Made by a program: the position numbers and the translations under genes. DNA of 64,000 nt from Emergencia sp. 1XD21-10. Lineage in GTDB: Bacteria > Bacillota > Clostridia > Peptostreptococcales > Anaerovoracaceae. Each line of letters begins with the position of its first letter. Within the stretch, counting starts at the first letter, position 1. Where the stretch lies: NCBI RefSeq assembly GCF_009936045.1, contig NZ_QWEQ01000004.1:170291-234290 (forward strand). The letters run 5' to 3'. The notes below the pieces were generated by a model. That model did not search any database. It was not told where the DNA came from and saw only the letters and a list, made by a program, of their open reading frames with translations. Positions 1 through 8,100 of this stretch are shown piece after piece.

Positions 1-1668
1 CAGCCGTTTTTCCGCTTTCGACCAGCTCAAAACAAGGTCGTGTTCGGTGGAAATGCCGTCACGGTCAATGGTGATGCCCTTGCCGCTGTACCACACATAC
101 CCCTCCGTGCCGTCTGAAAAATCAACGAAAAAGCCGCCCGTGCCGTATTCCCTTTTCAGAAAATCAATGTTCTTCTTTTTATCTTCCTGCTTCTGGAACT
201 GGTGGTAAATACGGTATTTCCCGTTCGCAACGCTGTTCCCTTTTACAAGGACGGCATCAATATCCTCCTGTGAAACGGCAAAAGCAGAGGCTTTCTCGTC
301 CTCTGCTTCAGCTATCCTTTCAATCTGTTCGTCCACGGTCGGGAGATTTGCGGCAACTTCTTCCTCATTGGCAACGCTGCCTTTTTCTGTCTGTCCTTCT
401 GGCTCTGCCGTCTGTGCCGCAGCTGCTTTTTCTTCCTGCCTGCCGCCGTCCGACTGCGGCTCTTGTTCTGAATTTCCTAATTGTAAATCAGTTCGCCCAA
501 GATGGCTTCCTCCGCTTGGCTGCGGATATTGTTCATCATGCCGAGCCACTGCATCGGGGCTTTCTCTTTCAGTTCCTCCGTCACTCCCTGCTCGGCTGCT
601 AACTGCTTCGTCAGAAGCTCCAGCCGCTGCAACGCCGTCTGCTCGGTCTGGTGTAAGTGTGCGTTCAGCCTGCCCGACGTCAGCAGATTGAGATAGGTCA
701 CTCTTTTGTGCTGTTCCAGATAATCCCTGTGCATCAAAGCGTACCTGCCAAGCGGAAGCTCTGGCTCTGTCGGTAATGTCAGGTCGGGTATAAGGTAGTC
801 CGCCTGTTTCGTGTAAGTGATTTCGCTCATTATTTTCGCTCCTTTCGGGTTGTTTCCTGCCTTTATCATACTGGCTTGCAATGTTCCTTGCAAATGTGCG
901 GTTCTGACATTTTGCTTCGATTTGCACATTTCGGACTGCCGCAGAGATTTCCCTTAACGCCATCTCGGAAATGTCACTTGTGGCGATGCCGATGGCGTTC
1001 AGCGTCTGGGGCGTGTTGAAATTTATAATCTCCGCAAAATCCTCACGCTCAAAATACCCGTCCGCATCCAGTCCGCAGCGGCTCAACAGCATATAAGCGA
1101 CGCTGTTTGCGGCAAGCCGTCTGTAAATCACTTCTATATTATAGTCGTCCAGCTCCTCCAAAAAGCTGTCTTTCATGCAGTCCTTTAGCTGTGAGAGGTA
1201 ATCGGGTAAATTGTCCTCCACGGCGTTCTCCGCCGTCCCTATTAAAAATGTGGCAAAATCGCCGCCCTCCGTGCCGCCGAACCTGTCCGCAAGCCGTTCC
1301 ATGACGGGCTGCTCGTACCGCTTATCCATCCGCCATATCGGGACGGGTCGGCTGCCATAATAGCCCTCATGGGTGTCGGAAACGTCAAAATAATATTTCA
1401 GCGTGTTCCTGCGTCCTTTCGGGTCAAAGACCGCTATGCCTTTGCTGTCCTTATTCACCCACCTTTTAAAAAGCCTGTTCCATGTGCCAATCTCGGCTAC
1501 GGCGGTTGCGTCGGGGCGTTGGGCGTAAATCAAGAGCTGCTCGTCAAAGCGGCACTTGTAATTGTGGCAGGCAGAGGATAAAAAGCCCTGCCAAGCCTGC
1601 GGGTTCTTTGCGACCGCCATCCCCGTGCGGCGGTACAGCTCCGTAATAAGCTGGTACTTTGCAGCCAT
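1..1668 (-). CDS. Giant ICE DNA methylase/SNF2 helicase, N-terminal part (runs off left edge)
   Basis: The reading frame is open from an ATG at 1668 to the first base of the window, giving 556 visible residues. The ATG follows GGAGGTGTAAGCCT. The N-terminus (MAAKYQLITELYRR...) matches the start of the very large helicase/N6-adenine methylase proteins of Tn1549-like conjugative elements. The first 250 residues are a conserved domain, residues about 280-430 are a low-complexity charged linker, and a second conserved domain follows (YGTGGF... and YSGKGI... near the window edge). The catalytic methylase and helicase motifs lie further left and are not visible. It is the last gene seen in the element A operon. 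A complete tnpV gene is nested inside the linker in another frame. The role in conjugation or antirestriction is known only loosely for the family. Confidence 0.85.
   Translation of the reverse strand, partial: MAAKYQLITELYRRTGMAVAKNPQAWQGFLSSACHNYKCRFDEQLLIYAQRPDATAVAEIGTWNRLFKRWVNKDSKGIAVFDPKGRRNTLKYYFDVSDTHEGYYGSRPVPIWRMDKRYEQPVMERLADRFGGTEGGDFATFLIGTAENAVEDNLPDYLSQLKDCMKDSFLEELDDYNIEVIYRRLAANSVAYMLLSRCGLDADGYFEREDFAEIINFNTPQTLNAIGIATSDISEMALREISAAVRNVQIEAKCQNRTFARNIASQYDKGRKQPERSENNERNHLHETGGLPYTRPDITDRARASAWQVRFDAQGLSGTAQKSDLSQSADVGQAERTLTPDRADGVAAAGASDEAVSSRAGSDGGTERESPDAVARHDEQYPQPSGGSHLGRTDLQLGNSEQEPQSDGGRQEEKAAAAQTAEPEGQTEKGSVANEEEVAANLPTVDEQIERIAEAEDEKASAFAVSQEDIDAVLVKGNSVANGKYRIYHQFQKQEDKKKNIDFLKREYGTGGFFVDFSDGTEGYVWYSGKGITIDRDGISTEHDLVLSWSKAEKRL
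477..830 (-). CDS. tnpV: TnpV-family protein, nested inside the giant helicase gene
   Basis: This encodes 117 residues from an ATG at 830, preceded by GAAAGGAGCGAAAATA, a good ribosome binding site. The sequence (YLIPDLTLP, then HRDYLEQHKRVTYLNLLTSG) matches TnpV, first described in Tn4451; its biochemical role is unknown. The gene lies on the same strand as the giant helicase but in another frame, exactly over its low-complexity linker, so this DNA codes twice. The same arrangement occurs in element B (26,287-26,640), and a free-standing tnpV sits at 20,581-20,955. Conservation, the binding site and the recurrence make it a real gene rather than a shadow. Confidence 0.85.
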   Translation of the reverse strand: MSEITYTKQADYLIPDLTLPTEPELPLGRYALMHRDYLEQHKRVTYLNLLTSGRLNAHLHQTEQTALQRLELLTKQLAAEQGVTEELKEKAPMQWLGMMNNIRSQAEEAILGELIYN

Positions 1669-1682
1669 AGGCTTACACCTCC

Positions 1683-2141
1683 TTATCGTTCCATATCTTT
1701 GTTTTTCTGTTTCCTGTCGTATTCCCCGCATCTTTCAGCGATTTCGGAATACATCTTTTCCCGCATGTCCCGCTCATAGGCTCGGTATTCCTTTGCCTTT
1801 TCCGTGGGCTTGTACCAGACGCTTTTCTGGTCGGCTTCGTCCATCTGCCCGTAGCGGTCGTCTATCTTATCCATATATTTCTGATAGACGGCATGGGCGG
1901 CGGGGGCGTCCTTTGCGTAGCGGTAACGGGCAAGGCTCTTATGAGAGCCACGAAGTTCGGCATACTCATAGAGCATACGGATAACCTCACGGTCAAGCCC
2001 TTTCTGCCCCTCGGCATCATAGATTTCCGACAGCCCCTTGCACCTCCATGAATGGTAGGGAGAGGTGTCGTTGGAGCTGTGGGAAGACACATACACGCCG
2101 TCTTTCTTTACCGTGATGCGGTTGATTAGCTCGGTACTCAC
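1683..2141 (-). CDS. Hypothetical ICE cargo protein (152 aa)
   Basis: It starts at a GTG at 2141, with only a weak GGTGG upstream. The product is hydrophilic, has no signal peptide or membrane segment, and has a strongly charged C-terminal third (residues about 105-152) that is probably helical. I recognise no catalytic motif. It lies 14 bp upstream of the giant helicase in the same direction and belongs to the tightly packed operon of small genes downstream of the adhesin. Function unknown. Confidence 0.7.
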   Translation of the reverse strand: MSTELINRITVKKDGVYVSSHSSNDTSPYHSWRCKGLSEIYDAEGQKGLDREVIRMLYEYAELRGSHKSLARYRYAKDAPAAHAVYQKYMDKIDDRYGQMDEADQKSVWYKPTEKAKEYRAYERDMREKMYSEIAERCGEYDRKQKNKDMER

Positions 2142-2212
2142 TTCATACCACCGCCTGATAAAACAGTTTGTTCCATAAAAATATCAATCCTCCTCTTTGT
2201 CCATGCCCGCCT

Positions 2213-2437
2213 TTAGGCAGGGGCATAGCTGATTTTGTTTTGTTCCATCCTCCGTGCAAACTCCCGAACGGCGTACCTTACGCCGTCAATCTCTGCATGG
2301 GCTTCGTCCAGATAACGGCAGACGGCAAAATAATCCTCCCCGTTCCCGTAAAGCATACGGATGATGCCGCCATCGGGGACAGAAAAAAGCGTCCTGCCTT
2401 TGCTGTCCGTCATGCAGACCTGCCTTGCTGCGTTCAC
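2213..2437 (-). CDS. Small ICE protein with PDGG...ID-EFARRME module
   Basis: This encodes 74 residues from a GTG at 2437 that overlaps the stop of the upstream gene by four bases, which suggests translational coupling. The motif series PDGGIIRMLYG, CRYLDEAHAEIDG and EFARRMEQN is a compact copy of the C-terminal domain of the 232-residue protein at 2652-3350 (IPDGGKIIITYD, CRFIDEYHTEVG, EFAERMERNG). It looks like a free-standing duplicate of that domain. No function is known to me. Confidence 0.75.
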   Translation of the reverse strand: MNAARQVCMTDSKGRTLFSVPDGGIIRMLYGNGEDYFAVCRYLDEAHAEIDGVRYAVREFARRMEQNKISYAPA

Positions 2438-2640
2438 TCCGTGCCACCTCCCAGAAATGAGATGACCTTGTTCCCCTTGATGCTTTTTTGCAGCTCGTTG
2501 ATGAGCGTGATGTCCGCCACCGTGATGCCCTGCATGGTGAGAATGTCGTCCATCGTCATAGCGGCAATGGCTTTTTCCTCGGTAAATCCTGCGTCCAGAA
2601 CCTTGTTTAAGGCTCTGACGGCTTTTGGGTTGACTGGCAT
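2434..2640 (-). CDS. Small ICE hypothetical protein (68 aa)
   Basis: It begins MPVNPKAVRALNKVLDAGF at 2640 and ends in a glycine-rich tail (SFLGGGTE). The middle (TEEKAIAAMTMDDILTMQGI) is predicted to be helical and could be a small protein-protein or DNA-binding domain, but I see no clear helix-turn-helix. It overlaps the next gene by four bases and is part of the small-gene operon of element A. Function unknown. Confidence 0.7.
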   Translation of the reverse strand: MPVNPKAVRALNKVLDAGFTEEKAIAAMTMDDILTMQGITVADITLINELQKSIKGNKVISFLGGGTE

Positions 2641-2651
2641 ACTAAAACCTC

Positions 2652-3350
2652 CTATCGTTCATGGTCTTTGTGCTTCGGGGCTTTCTGTGCGGACGGCGGC
2701 TCTTGCGGCTTCGGTTCGCAACTATGCCCGTTCCTTTCCATACGCTCGGCAAACTCGCAGATGTGATAGAGGTTGCTGCCCACCTCGGTATGGTATTCGT
2801 CAATGAAACGGCAGCTTTTTTCCGCCTTTTCTCCCCAATCATAAGTGATAATGATTTTCCCGCCGTCTGGGATGCGGAACAGCTCTTTGTAATGGGGGTC
2901 AATAAAGCGGATTCCCTGTTCTGCTCTGGATACATGCCTGTCGAGCCATTCTTTCACATAGCAGTAGCAGTAAAAATTGTAATCGCCCTTTGTCGGGTTG
3001 CAGCGGAGCAGGAAAGCGTGCTTGTCGGTATCCGCACGGAAGCCGTACTCGGTACAGTAATTACCCTTAAAAGCACTTTCGGGATTCTCCCTCGCAAACG
3101 CCGCCATGTCATAGCGGTTGTGCAGAAGCCCCTTATCTTCACGCAGGGCATTGATAACTTCGTCCAGCCCTGCCTTAAATTCATCAGTTTTCCATTGCTC
3201 CCTCGTATCAGTCCAAGAAGTATAAAAGCCATATCCAGAGGGGGCAAAATCACCTCGGAGATGACCGATACATCCCGTCTGCCCCTCAAGCTGCATACTC
3301 TGTGCGTAAGTGTATTTCTGTTCGGATTGCGTCAAAGTCCGTATCTCCAT
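2652..3350 (-). CDS. ICE hypothetical protein with LPDYWEK-like N-half and duplicated C-domain (232 aa)
   Basis: The N-terminal half contains LEGQTGCIGHLRGDF and FYTSWTDTREQWKTDEFK, followed by a cysteine/tyrosine patch (NFYCYCYVKEWLDRH). The C-terminal half carries the PDGG...CRFIDE...EFAERMERNG module also found alone at 2213-2437. The first stop base overlaps the start of the preceding gene by one base (ATG shared around 3350), so the two are coupled. Proteins like this accompany the helicase in many gut Firmicutes ICEs, but I know of no experimentally assigned role. Confidence 0.75.
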   Translation of the reverse strand: MEIRTLTQSEQKYTYAQSMQLEGQTGCIGHLRGDFAPSGYGFYTSWTDTREQWKTDEFKAGLDEVINALREDKGLLHNRYDMAAFARENPESAFKGNYCTEYGFRADTDKHAFLLRCNPTKGDYNFYCYCYVKEWLDRHVSRAEQGIRFIDPHYKELFRIPDGGKIIITYDWGEKAEKSCRFIDEYHTEVGSNLYHICEFAERMERNGHSCEPKPQEPPSAQKAPKHKDHER

Positions 3351-3955
3351 CAGCGTTCCTCCCTGCTCTTTGATTTCTTCGCCTTTTCCTGCGATTGGAT
3401 TTTTGCAAGTGCTTCCTTTGCCCAGACGGGCATCTTCTCTGGCTTGATTTCCCCAAGCACGTCACACCGTTCCCATCGGGCGTGCTTTCCGTCCGCAAGG
3501 GAAGTGCCGAACACCGCCTGCCCCCTGCCGCCCAACGCACCGTGACCGCCGTCTGCCAGTACAAGCTGATAGGCAGAATGACGATATTCATGGCGGTTGA
3601 CCTCGGCGTTGATGACAACGACCTTGCCCACAATGCTGCCGCACTTATCGTCTGGGATGCAGTCGTCTATGGTAAACGGGGTCATGTCAAACTTGAACTG
3701 TGCCTGCTCAGCTCTTACACTCTCTATCTGTTCCCGCACCCTGTCGGTAAACATCTGCATGGCTTCCAGATAGTCGTCAGAGCCGACCGCATCCGTCACC
3801 CATTCTGCGGACAGCGGATTGTCGTAAGTGCAATAGCAGACAAGATACGGGTATTCCTCTTTCTCATCTATGCCGAACACGACTTCCTTTTTTCCGATGT
3901 GGATGCTCTGCGTGACCTCGTAGGAGCTAATCATCCGTTTTTCTTCATTCTCCAT
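3350..3955 (-). CDS. ICE hypothetical protein (201 aa)
   Basis: The product is cytoplasmic. Residues about 10-50 (YEVTQSIHIGKKEVVFGIDE, then YLVCYCTYDN) resemble residues 10-45 of the neighbouring 91-residue protein (YEIIESCTIGNTELVIGHHP, then YVCWYCKGGDN), indicating a shared beta-rich module. The C-terminal tail is lysine/glutamate-rich. It is packed between its neighbours with overlaps of 1 and 11 bases. Function unknown; the family name DUF4316 may apply in part, but I cannot confirm it. Confidence 0.75.
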   Translation of the reverse strand: MENEEKRMISSYEVTQSIHIGKKEVVFGIDEKEEYPYLVCYCTYDNPLSAEWVTDAVGSDDYLEAMQMFTDRVREQIESVRAEQAQFKFDMTPFTIDDCIPDDKCGSIVGKVVVINAEVNRHEYRHSAYQLVLADGGHGALGGRGQAVFGTSLADGKHARWERCDVLGEIKPEKMPVWAKEALAKIQSQEKAKKSKSREER

Positions 3956-4121
3956 CGGGGTTCTCCTTTCCCTGTTTTTTCTCCCTCTGCCAGTCTAAAA
4001 TTTTTCTGATACAGACGTCGCAGAAGATGACACGGCTGTCCTTATATCGGGGGTAAGGGCAGTCCGTGCAGTTATATTTCTTGTCATTTTCATTGTTTCC
4101 CGTGCTACCGCTCACGCCCAT
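3945..4121 (-). CDS. Small cysteine-rich ICE protein (58 aa)
   Basis: The start at 4121 (MGVSGSTGNN) is the best in-frame ATG, with only a weak binding site; translation is probably coupled, since it overlaps the upstream gene by 17 bases. Two CxxC-type pairs (NCTDCPYPRYKDSR, FCDVCIRKIL) suggest a small metal-binding zinc-ribbon or knuckle. The tail is highly charged. Function unknown. Confidence 0.65.
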   Translation of the reverse strand: MGVSGSTGNNENDKKYNCTDCPYPRYKDSRVIFCDVCIRKILDWQREKKQGKENPDGE

Positions 4122-4380
4122 CGTGCTGCTTCGCCTTTTTATCGTGCTGTTGGTTATATGGCATCTGGCACTCAGACTGGTAGCGTTCATTCAGTTTCTC
4201 CCTTGCCGCTTCAAGGGTGTTGCAGTAGCAGCCCCAATAATAGTTGTCGCCGCCTTTGCAGTACCAGCAGACATATGGGTTCGGGGCTTTCGGGTGATGC
4301 CCGATGACAAGCTCCGTGTTCCCGATAGTGCAGCTCTCTATGATTTCATAGCCCTGATTGGAGCGTGTTTCACCGTTCAT
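4105..4380 (-). CDS. ICE hypothetical protein sharing a YxVCxYC module (91 aa)
   Basis: The start at 4380 is set by GAGGAGGAACGCCT directly before ATG. The chain YEIIESCTIGNTELVIGHHP and YVCWYCKGGDNYYWGCYC parallels the N-terminal part of the 201-residue protein at 3350-3955. The C-terminal tail is polar and charged. It overlaps its neighbours on both sides (17 and 11 bases) within the same operon. Function unknown. Confidence 0.7.
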   Translation of the reverse strand: MNGETRSNQGYEIIESCTIGNTELVIGHHPKAPNPYVCWYCKGGDNYYWGCYCNTLEAAREKLNERYQSECQMPYNQQHDKKAKQHDGRER

Positions 4381-4690
4381 AGGCGTTCCTCCTCTCTTTT
4401 TGTTTCTCGTCCATATATTGCTGCAATTCATACTGGCAGGGGACGTACAGCCTGCCGTTCTCCACGCAGCGGAAAACATCGCATTTCTTATCCGTGGATG
4501 CAGCATAAAAATCATCATAAGAATAAGGGAATTTCTGGCTTCCCCTGCCGTAATAGTCAGCGGCAAAAAATCCTAACTCCGTATCACTCCGAAGCCTGCG
4601 GGTAATCTTGAAAAAATCATCTTCCCGCTTTGTGAACCGCCGCTCTGGGATAAAATGATGCCCTCCGTATTCAAAAGACTTATCCTGCAC
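4370..4690 (-). CDS. ICE hypothetical protein (106 aa)
   Basis: It begins MQDKSFEYGGHHFIPERRF at 4690. The pattern of a short beta-rich half (ELGFFAADYYGRGSQKFPYS) with a charged C-terminus (YMDEKQKERRNAYER) is common among the small cargo proteins in these ICEs. No membrane segment or catalytic motif is visible. It is coupled to the following gene by an 11-base overlap. Function unknown. Confidence 0.7.
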   Translation of the reverse strand: MQDKSFEYGGHHFIPERRFTKREDDFFKITRRLRSDTELGFFAADYYGRGSQKFPYSYDDFYAASTDKKCDVFRCVENGRLYVPCQYELQQYMDEKQKERRNAYER

Positions 4691-4698
4691 CTTTCACC

Positions 4699-5004
4699 TC
4701 ACGATTCTTTCGCATATCTACGGTATGCCTTTTCGCCTTTGGCTCTGTTTTTCTGCATCCGCACACTCCCTAAAAGTTCTGGGTATTTCTCCTGCAATTT
4801 GCGGCGTGTCCTGCCCACGCTCTCAAAGCTCGGCAAGCCAAGCTCCTTATGGTTCAAAAGTATTCGGGCAAGCGGCATAGCTCCCGCATCTTTCAGATAA
4901 AGGTTGCAGAGGGCAAGGTACAGCACCATATCGTCATTTCTGGCGTCCTCATTTTCTTGCAGGACGGCTCTGACTTTGCCCTCAATGGTTTTCAGACTGT
5001 CCAT
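4699..5004 (-). CDS. ICE hypothetical protein, helical (101 aa)
   Basis: GGAGGAATTT directly precedes the ATG at 5004 (MDSLKTIEGKV), so I place the start there rather than at an upstream ATG. The protein is predicted to be all-helical, with LPSFESVGRTRRKLQEKYPELL resembling the recognition helix region of small DNA-binding or resolvase-like HTH proteins. A related short protein family accompanies ICE helicases. The role is unassigned. Confidence 0.7.
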   Translation of the reverse strand: MDSLKTIEGKVRAVLQENEDARNDDMVLYLALCNLYLKDAGAMPLARILLNHKELGLPSFESVGRTRRKLQEKYPELLGSVRMQKNRAKGEKAYRRYAKES

Positions 5005-5107
5005 AAATTCCTCCGTTCTGTGTGTTTCTTCGCACAAACACCCTCTATAAATGGAAAGAGGGTGGTCATTCTGAACCGCCCCAATCCCATATCAAAAACC
5101 TCCTAAT

Positions 5108-5194
5108 TTATTTCTTCCTGCGGAAATGCAGCCACGCAGCCGCACCGCCGATAAATGCCACAAGCACAATAGCAATAATGGTTTTTTCTCTCAT
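5108..5194 (-). CDS. Tiny single-span membrane peptide (28 aa)
   Basis: GGAGGATTAAACAGG precedes the ATG at 5194. The peptide starts MREKTIIAIVLVAFIGG, continues AAAWLHF and ends RRKK: one transmembrane helix with a basic cytoplasmic tail. It lies 5 bp after the stop of the adhesin gene on the same strand, so it is translated from the same message. Size and layout recall small accessory membrane proteins or toxin-like peptides; I cannot choose between them. Confidence 0.6.
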   Translation of the reverse strand: MREKTIIAIVLVAFIGGAAAWLHFRRKK

Positions 5195-5199
5195 CCTGT

Positions 5200-8100
5200 T
5201 TAATCCTCCTTTTTCTTTCTTCCGCTCTTATAACCGACAAATCCGAAGATTCCTGCACCGACAGTAAATGCCGCCGCAAGGCTTACCCACAAACCGAGGT
5301 TAAAGTCATCGCCTGTTTTCGGGGTGTCCCGTAGCTCGTTGTGCATGGTGACGGTCGCCGTTTCGTCTGTTTTGATTGTCACTTTCTGGTCGGCAGGCAG
5401 GATATAGCCAGAGGATGCCTTGTCGCTGACCTCGGACACGGTGTATTCGCCGATACGCAAGCCGTTAATGGCGATTTCGCCATTTTTGTCCGTCTTGAAT
5501 GTCTGGTCGTAATCTTTGCCGATGACACGGAAAGAGAAGCCCTCCACCTTGCCGTCAGAGGAAGTCTTAACGATTTTGAGTGAGCCTTTCTGCGCTTCAT
5601 TCAAGAAGCCTTTGCCCGCTTCATTCTCCACGTTGTAGGTCTTGCCGTTTTCCTCAATGGATACGAGATAGACGTTCTCATCAAGCACAAAGCCCGTCGG
5701 GGCGGTTTTCTCACGGACAAAGTATTTGCCGTATCTGAGGTCGTTCATCTGGTAAACGCCTTTCTCCACCTCGCCCATCTCGCCGAGAAGTTCATCCTTT
5801 TTATCCAGTTTTCCGTCGCCGTCCGTATCAGAGTAAACCTCAAATACCGCACCTGTGAGCTTGTTATCGGGATAGTCCTTGTCTACCTTAGTCAGAGCGA
5901 TATTTCCCGTAATAAAATAATTGACAAGCTCAATCTCCACAACTTTGTCAACCTCGCCGATTGTCACGTTGATTTCTTCCTTGGAGAGTACATATCCTTT
6001 CGGGCTTTCGATTTCACGGATAACCCATGTGCCATACGGAACTTCCGCAAAAGAAAAACTGCCGTCATCTTCGGATGTGGCAGTCGCAATCGCATTTTCC
6101 TTTGTATATTCTGTTGTACCTGTCTTAAAGATGCCAATTAACGCACCTCCTAAATCTTCGCCGTCCTCGTTGGACTTTTTACCACTGACAGAACCGTAAA
6201 TCAGTTCGTTTTCAATGGCTTCTCCCTCGTTTGCCGTGATATTCACGATAGCTGTTTCCTGCCCTGCGTACTCGAAGTCAACAGGGTACTTCTCATCGCT
6301 GATAAGGTAGGCGGCATTTGTGCTGATTTCCTGCACATAGTAGCTGCCCATCGGCAGGTCGCTGATAGCTTTTCCGTGACCGTTCTCATCAAGGAAAATA
6401 ACCTCAATCAATCCATCGGCAGGGATAACAGAGCCGTCGGCTGCGGTCAGCTCCTCGGCTGCATACAGACCGAACGTGACGTCTTTGATTTCACCGTTGT
6501 TGCCCACGCCGTATGCTTCATCCACCTCAAGGGTTTTGTTGAGGTCGATTTCCACACGCTGACGCTCATTGTAAAATTCCGTGCCTGTTTCCGTCACTTC
6601 AATTTCCTGCCCCGCATACACAAGCTCGACCGCATGGATTTCATCGTTTAATACCATGCCAAACGGGGCGGTCACTTCCTTTACCTCATACTTACCGAGA
6701 TAAAGCTTTTTGCTTTCCGCCGTGCCATCTTCCCCTGTGGTAAGCGTGTCCACGACCTCGCCTTTTTCGGCTCTGACCGTGCCGTCGGTTGTGATAATAT
6801 CCTCGGCTGCGGTAATCTCATAGACCGCTCCCTCTAAATTATCCACGGCAAAAATCGGCTGGTACAGCCCCTTGTTTCCCGATACCCTGCTGAATACCTC
6901 CCCAGACTTGGATACTGTAATCTTGCCTTTCTGTGCCATATTGGAGCGTTCCACCTTGACAATGGTGACGCCGCTTTCTTCCTCGGAATTTTCCTGCTCC
7001 ACGTCAAAATAAACTGGCTCGGAGTCTAAAACATAGCCGTATGGGGCTTGCACTTCCACAAGCGAATATCCCTTGCCGTATTCAAGTGTCTGCGGCGTGA
7101 TAAGCCCGCCGTCTGCGGTAGTGTAGAATGTGTCAATCTCCGTCACTTCGGGATAAGTGAATTTCATTGTTACAAGGTTTCCCTCTGGGTCGTAAATCTG
7201 GAAGCCTGCACCCGCATACGGGATGACTTTGCCCGTTTCTATATCCTTTTTCACAATCTTGATATAGCTCTCAAAGTTGGCGTTGTTAATAAGGTAGCGG
7301 TAAGTCTGGCTGTCCTTGCAGATGAACACGTCAAAATCTTTCATCAACTCCCGACCGTCCCATCCAGAGGTCTGATGCACGGTATAGATGCCGTATGGCA
7401 TATCCTTTGTCTGGGCAAAGCCGTTTTCGTCACATATCAATGTGTCACGCTCGGTTTCCTCCGCCGCATCGAAACTGCCTGCGGATTTCAGATATACCTC
7501 AAAGACAGCCCCCTCCTCTGGTGTTTCAATCTGGGTTTCGCCGTTGTCTGTGTGCTTGATGATGGCAATATTGCCTTTGATGACCTGCTCATTCACATCA
7601 TTCTTTGCAGAATTATATTCCACGGTGTAAAGCTCTGGCTCTGCGCCTACATGGTGTACGGTCGTGTCTAAGAGATAGCCCTCGGACGGGGTAATCTCAC
7701 GGACGCTCCAATCGTTTCCGCAGATATAATATTTTGTTGTGAACTGCCCGTTTTCATCGGTGGTGTAGGTGTCCACAAGCTCCTCGCCCTTATAAATGCC
7801 ATAAACCGCACCTGCAAGGGTGGCGTCGCCCTGCGGCTTCTTGCCCGTTTCCACGTCGGTCTTTAATACCGTGACATTGAATTTCTTTAAAATGTTGTGG
7901 AAGCTGCGGTTTGTAACTTTCTTCCACTCAATCGGGGCGGTCTGGGATGCAGGGACAACATAACGGATTGCCGTATCCACTTCCTCAAGAGTATAAGGCG
8001 TGCTACCGCTGATAAGGATGTTCTCAAACTTTGCCAATCCATTCTTATCGGTCATAGCATATTCATCAACTGCCAATCCGCTTAAAGAAGTGCCGTAAAG

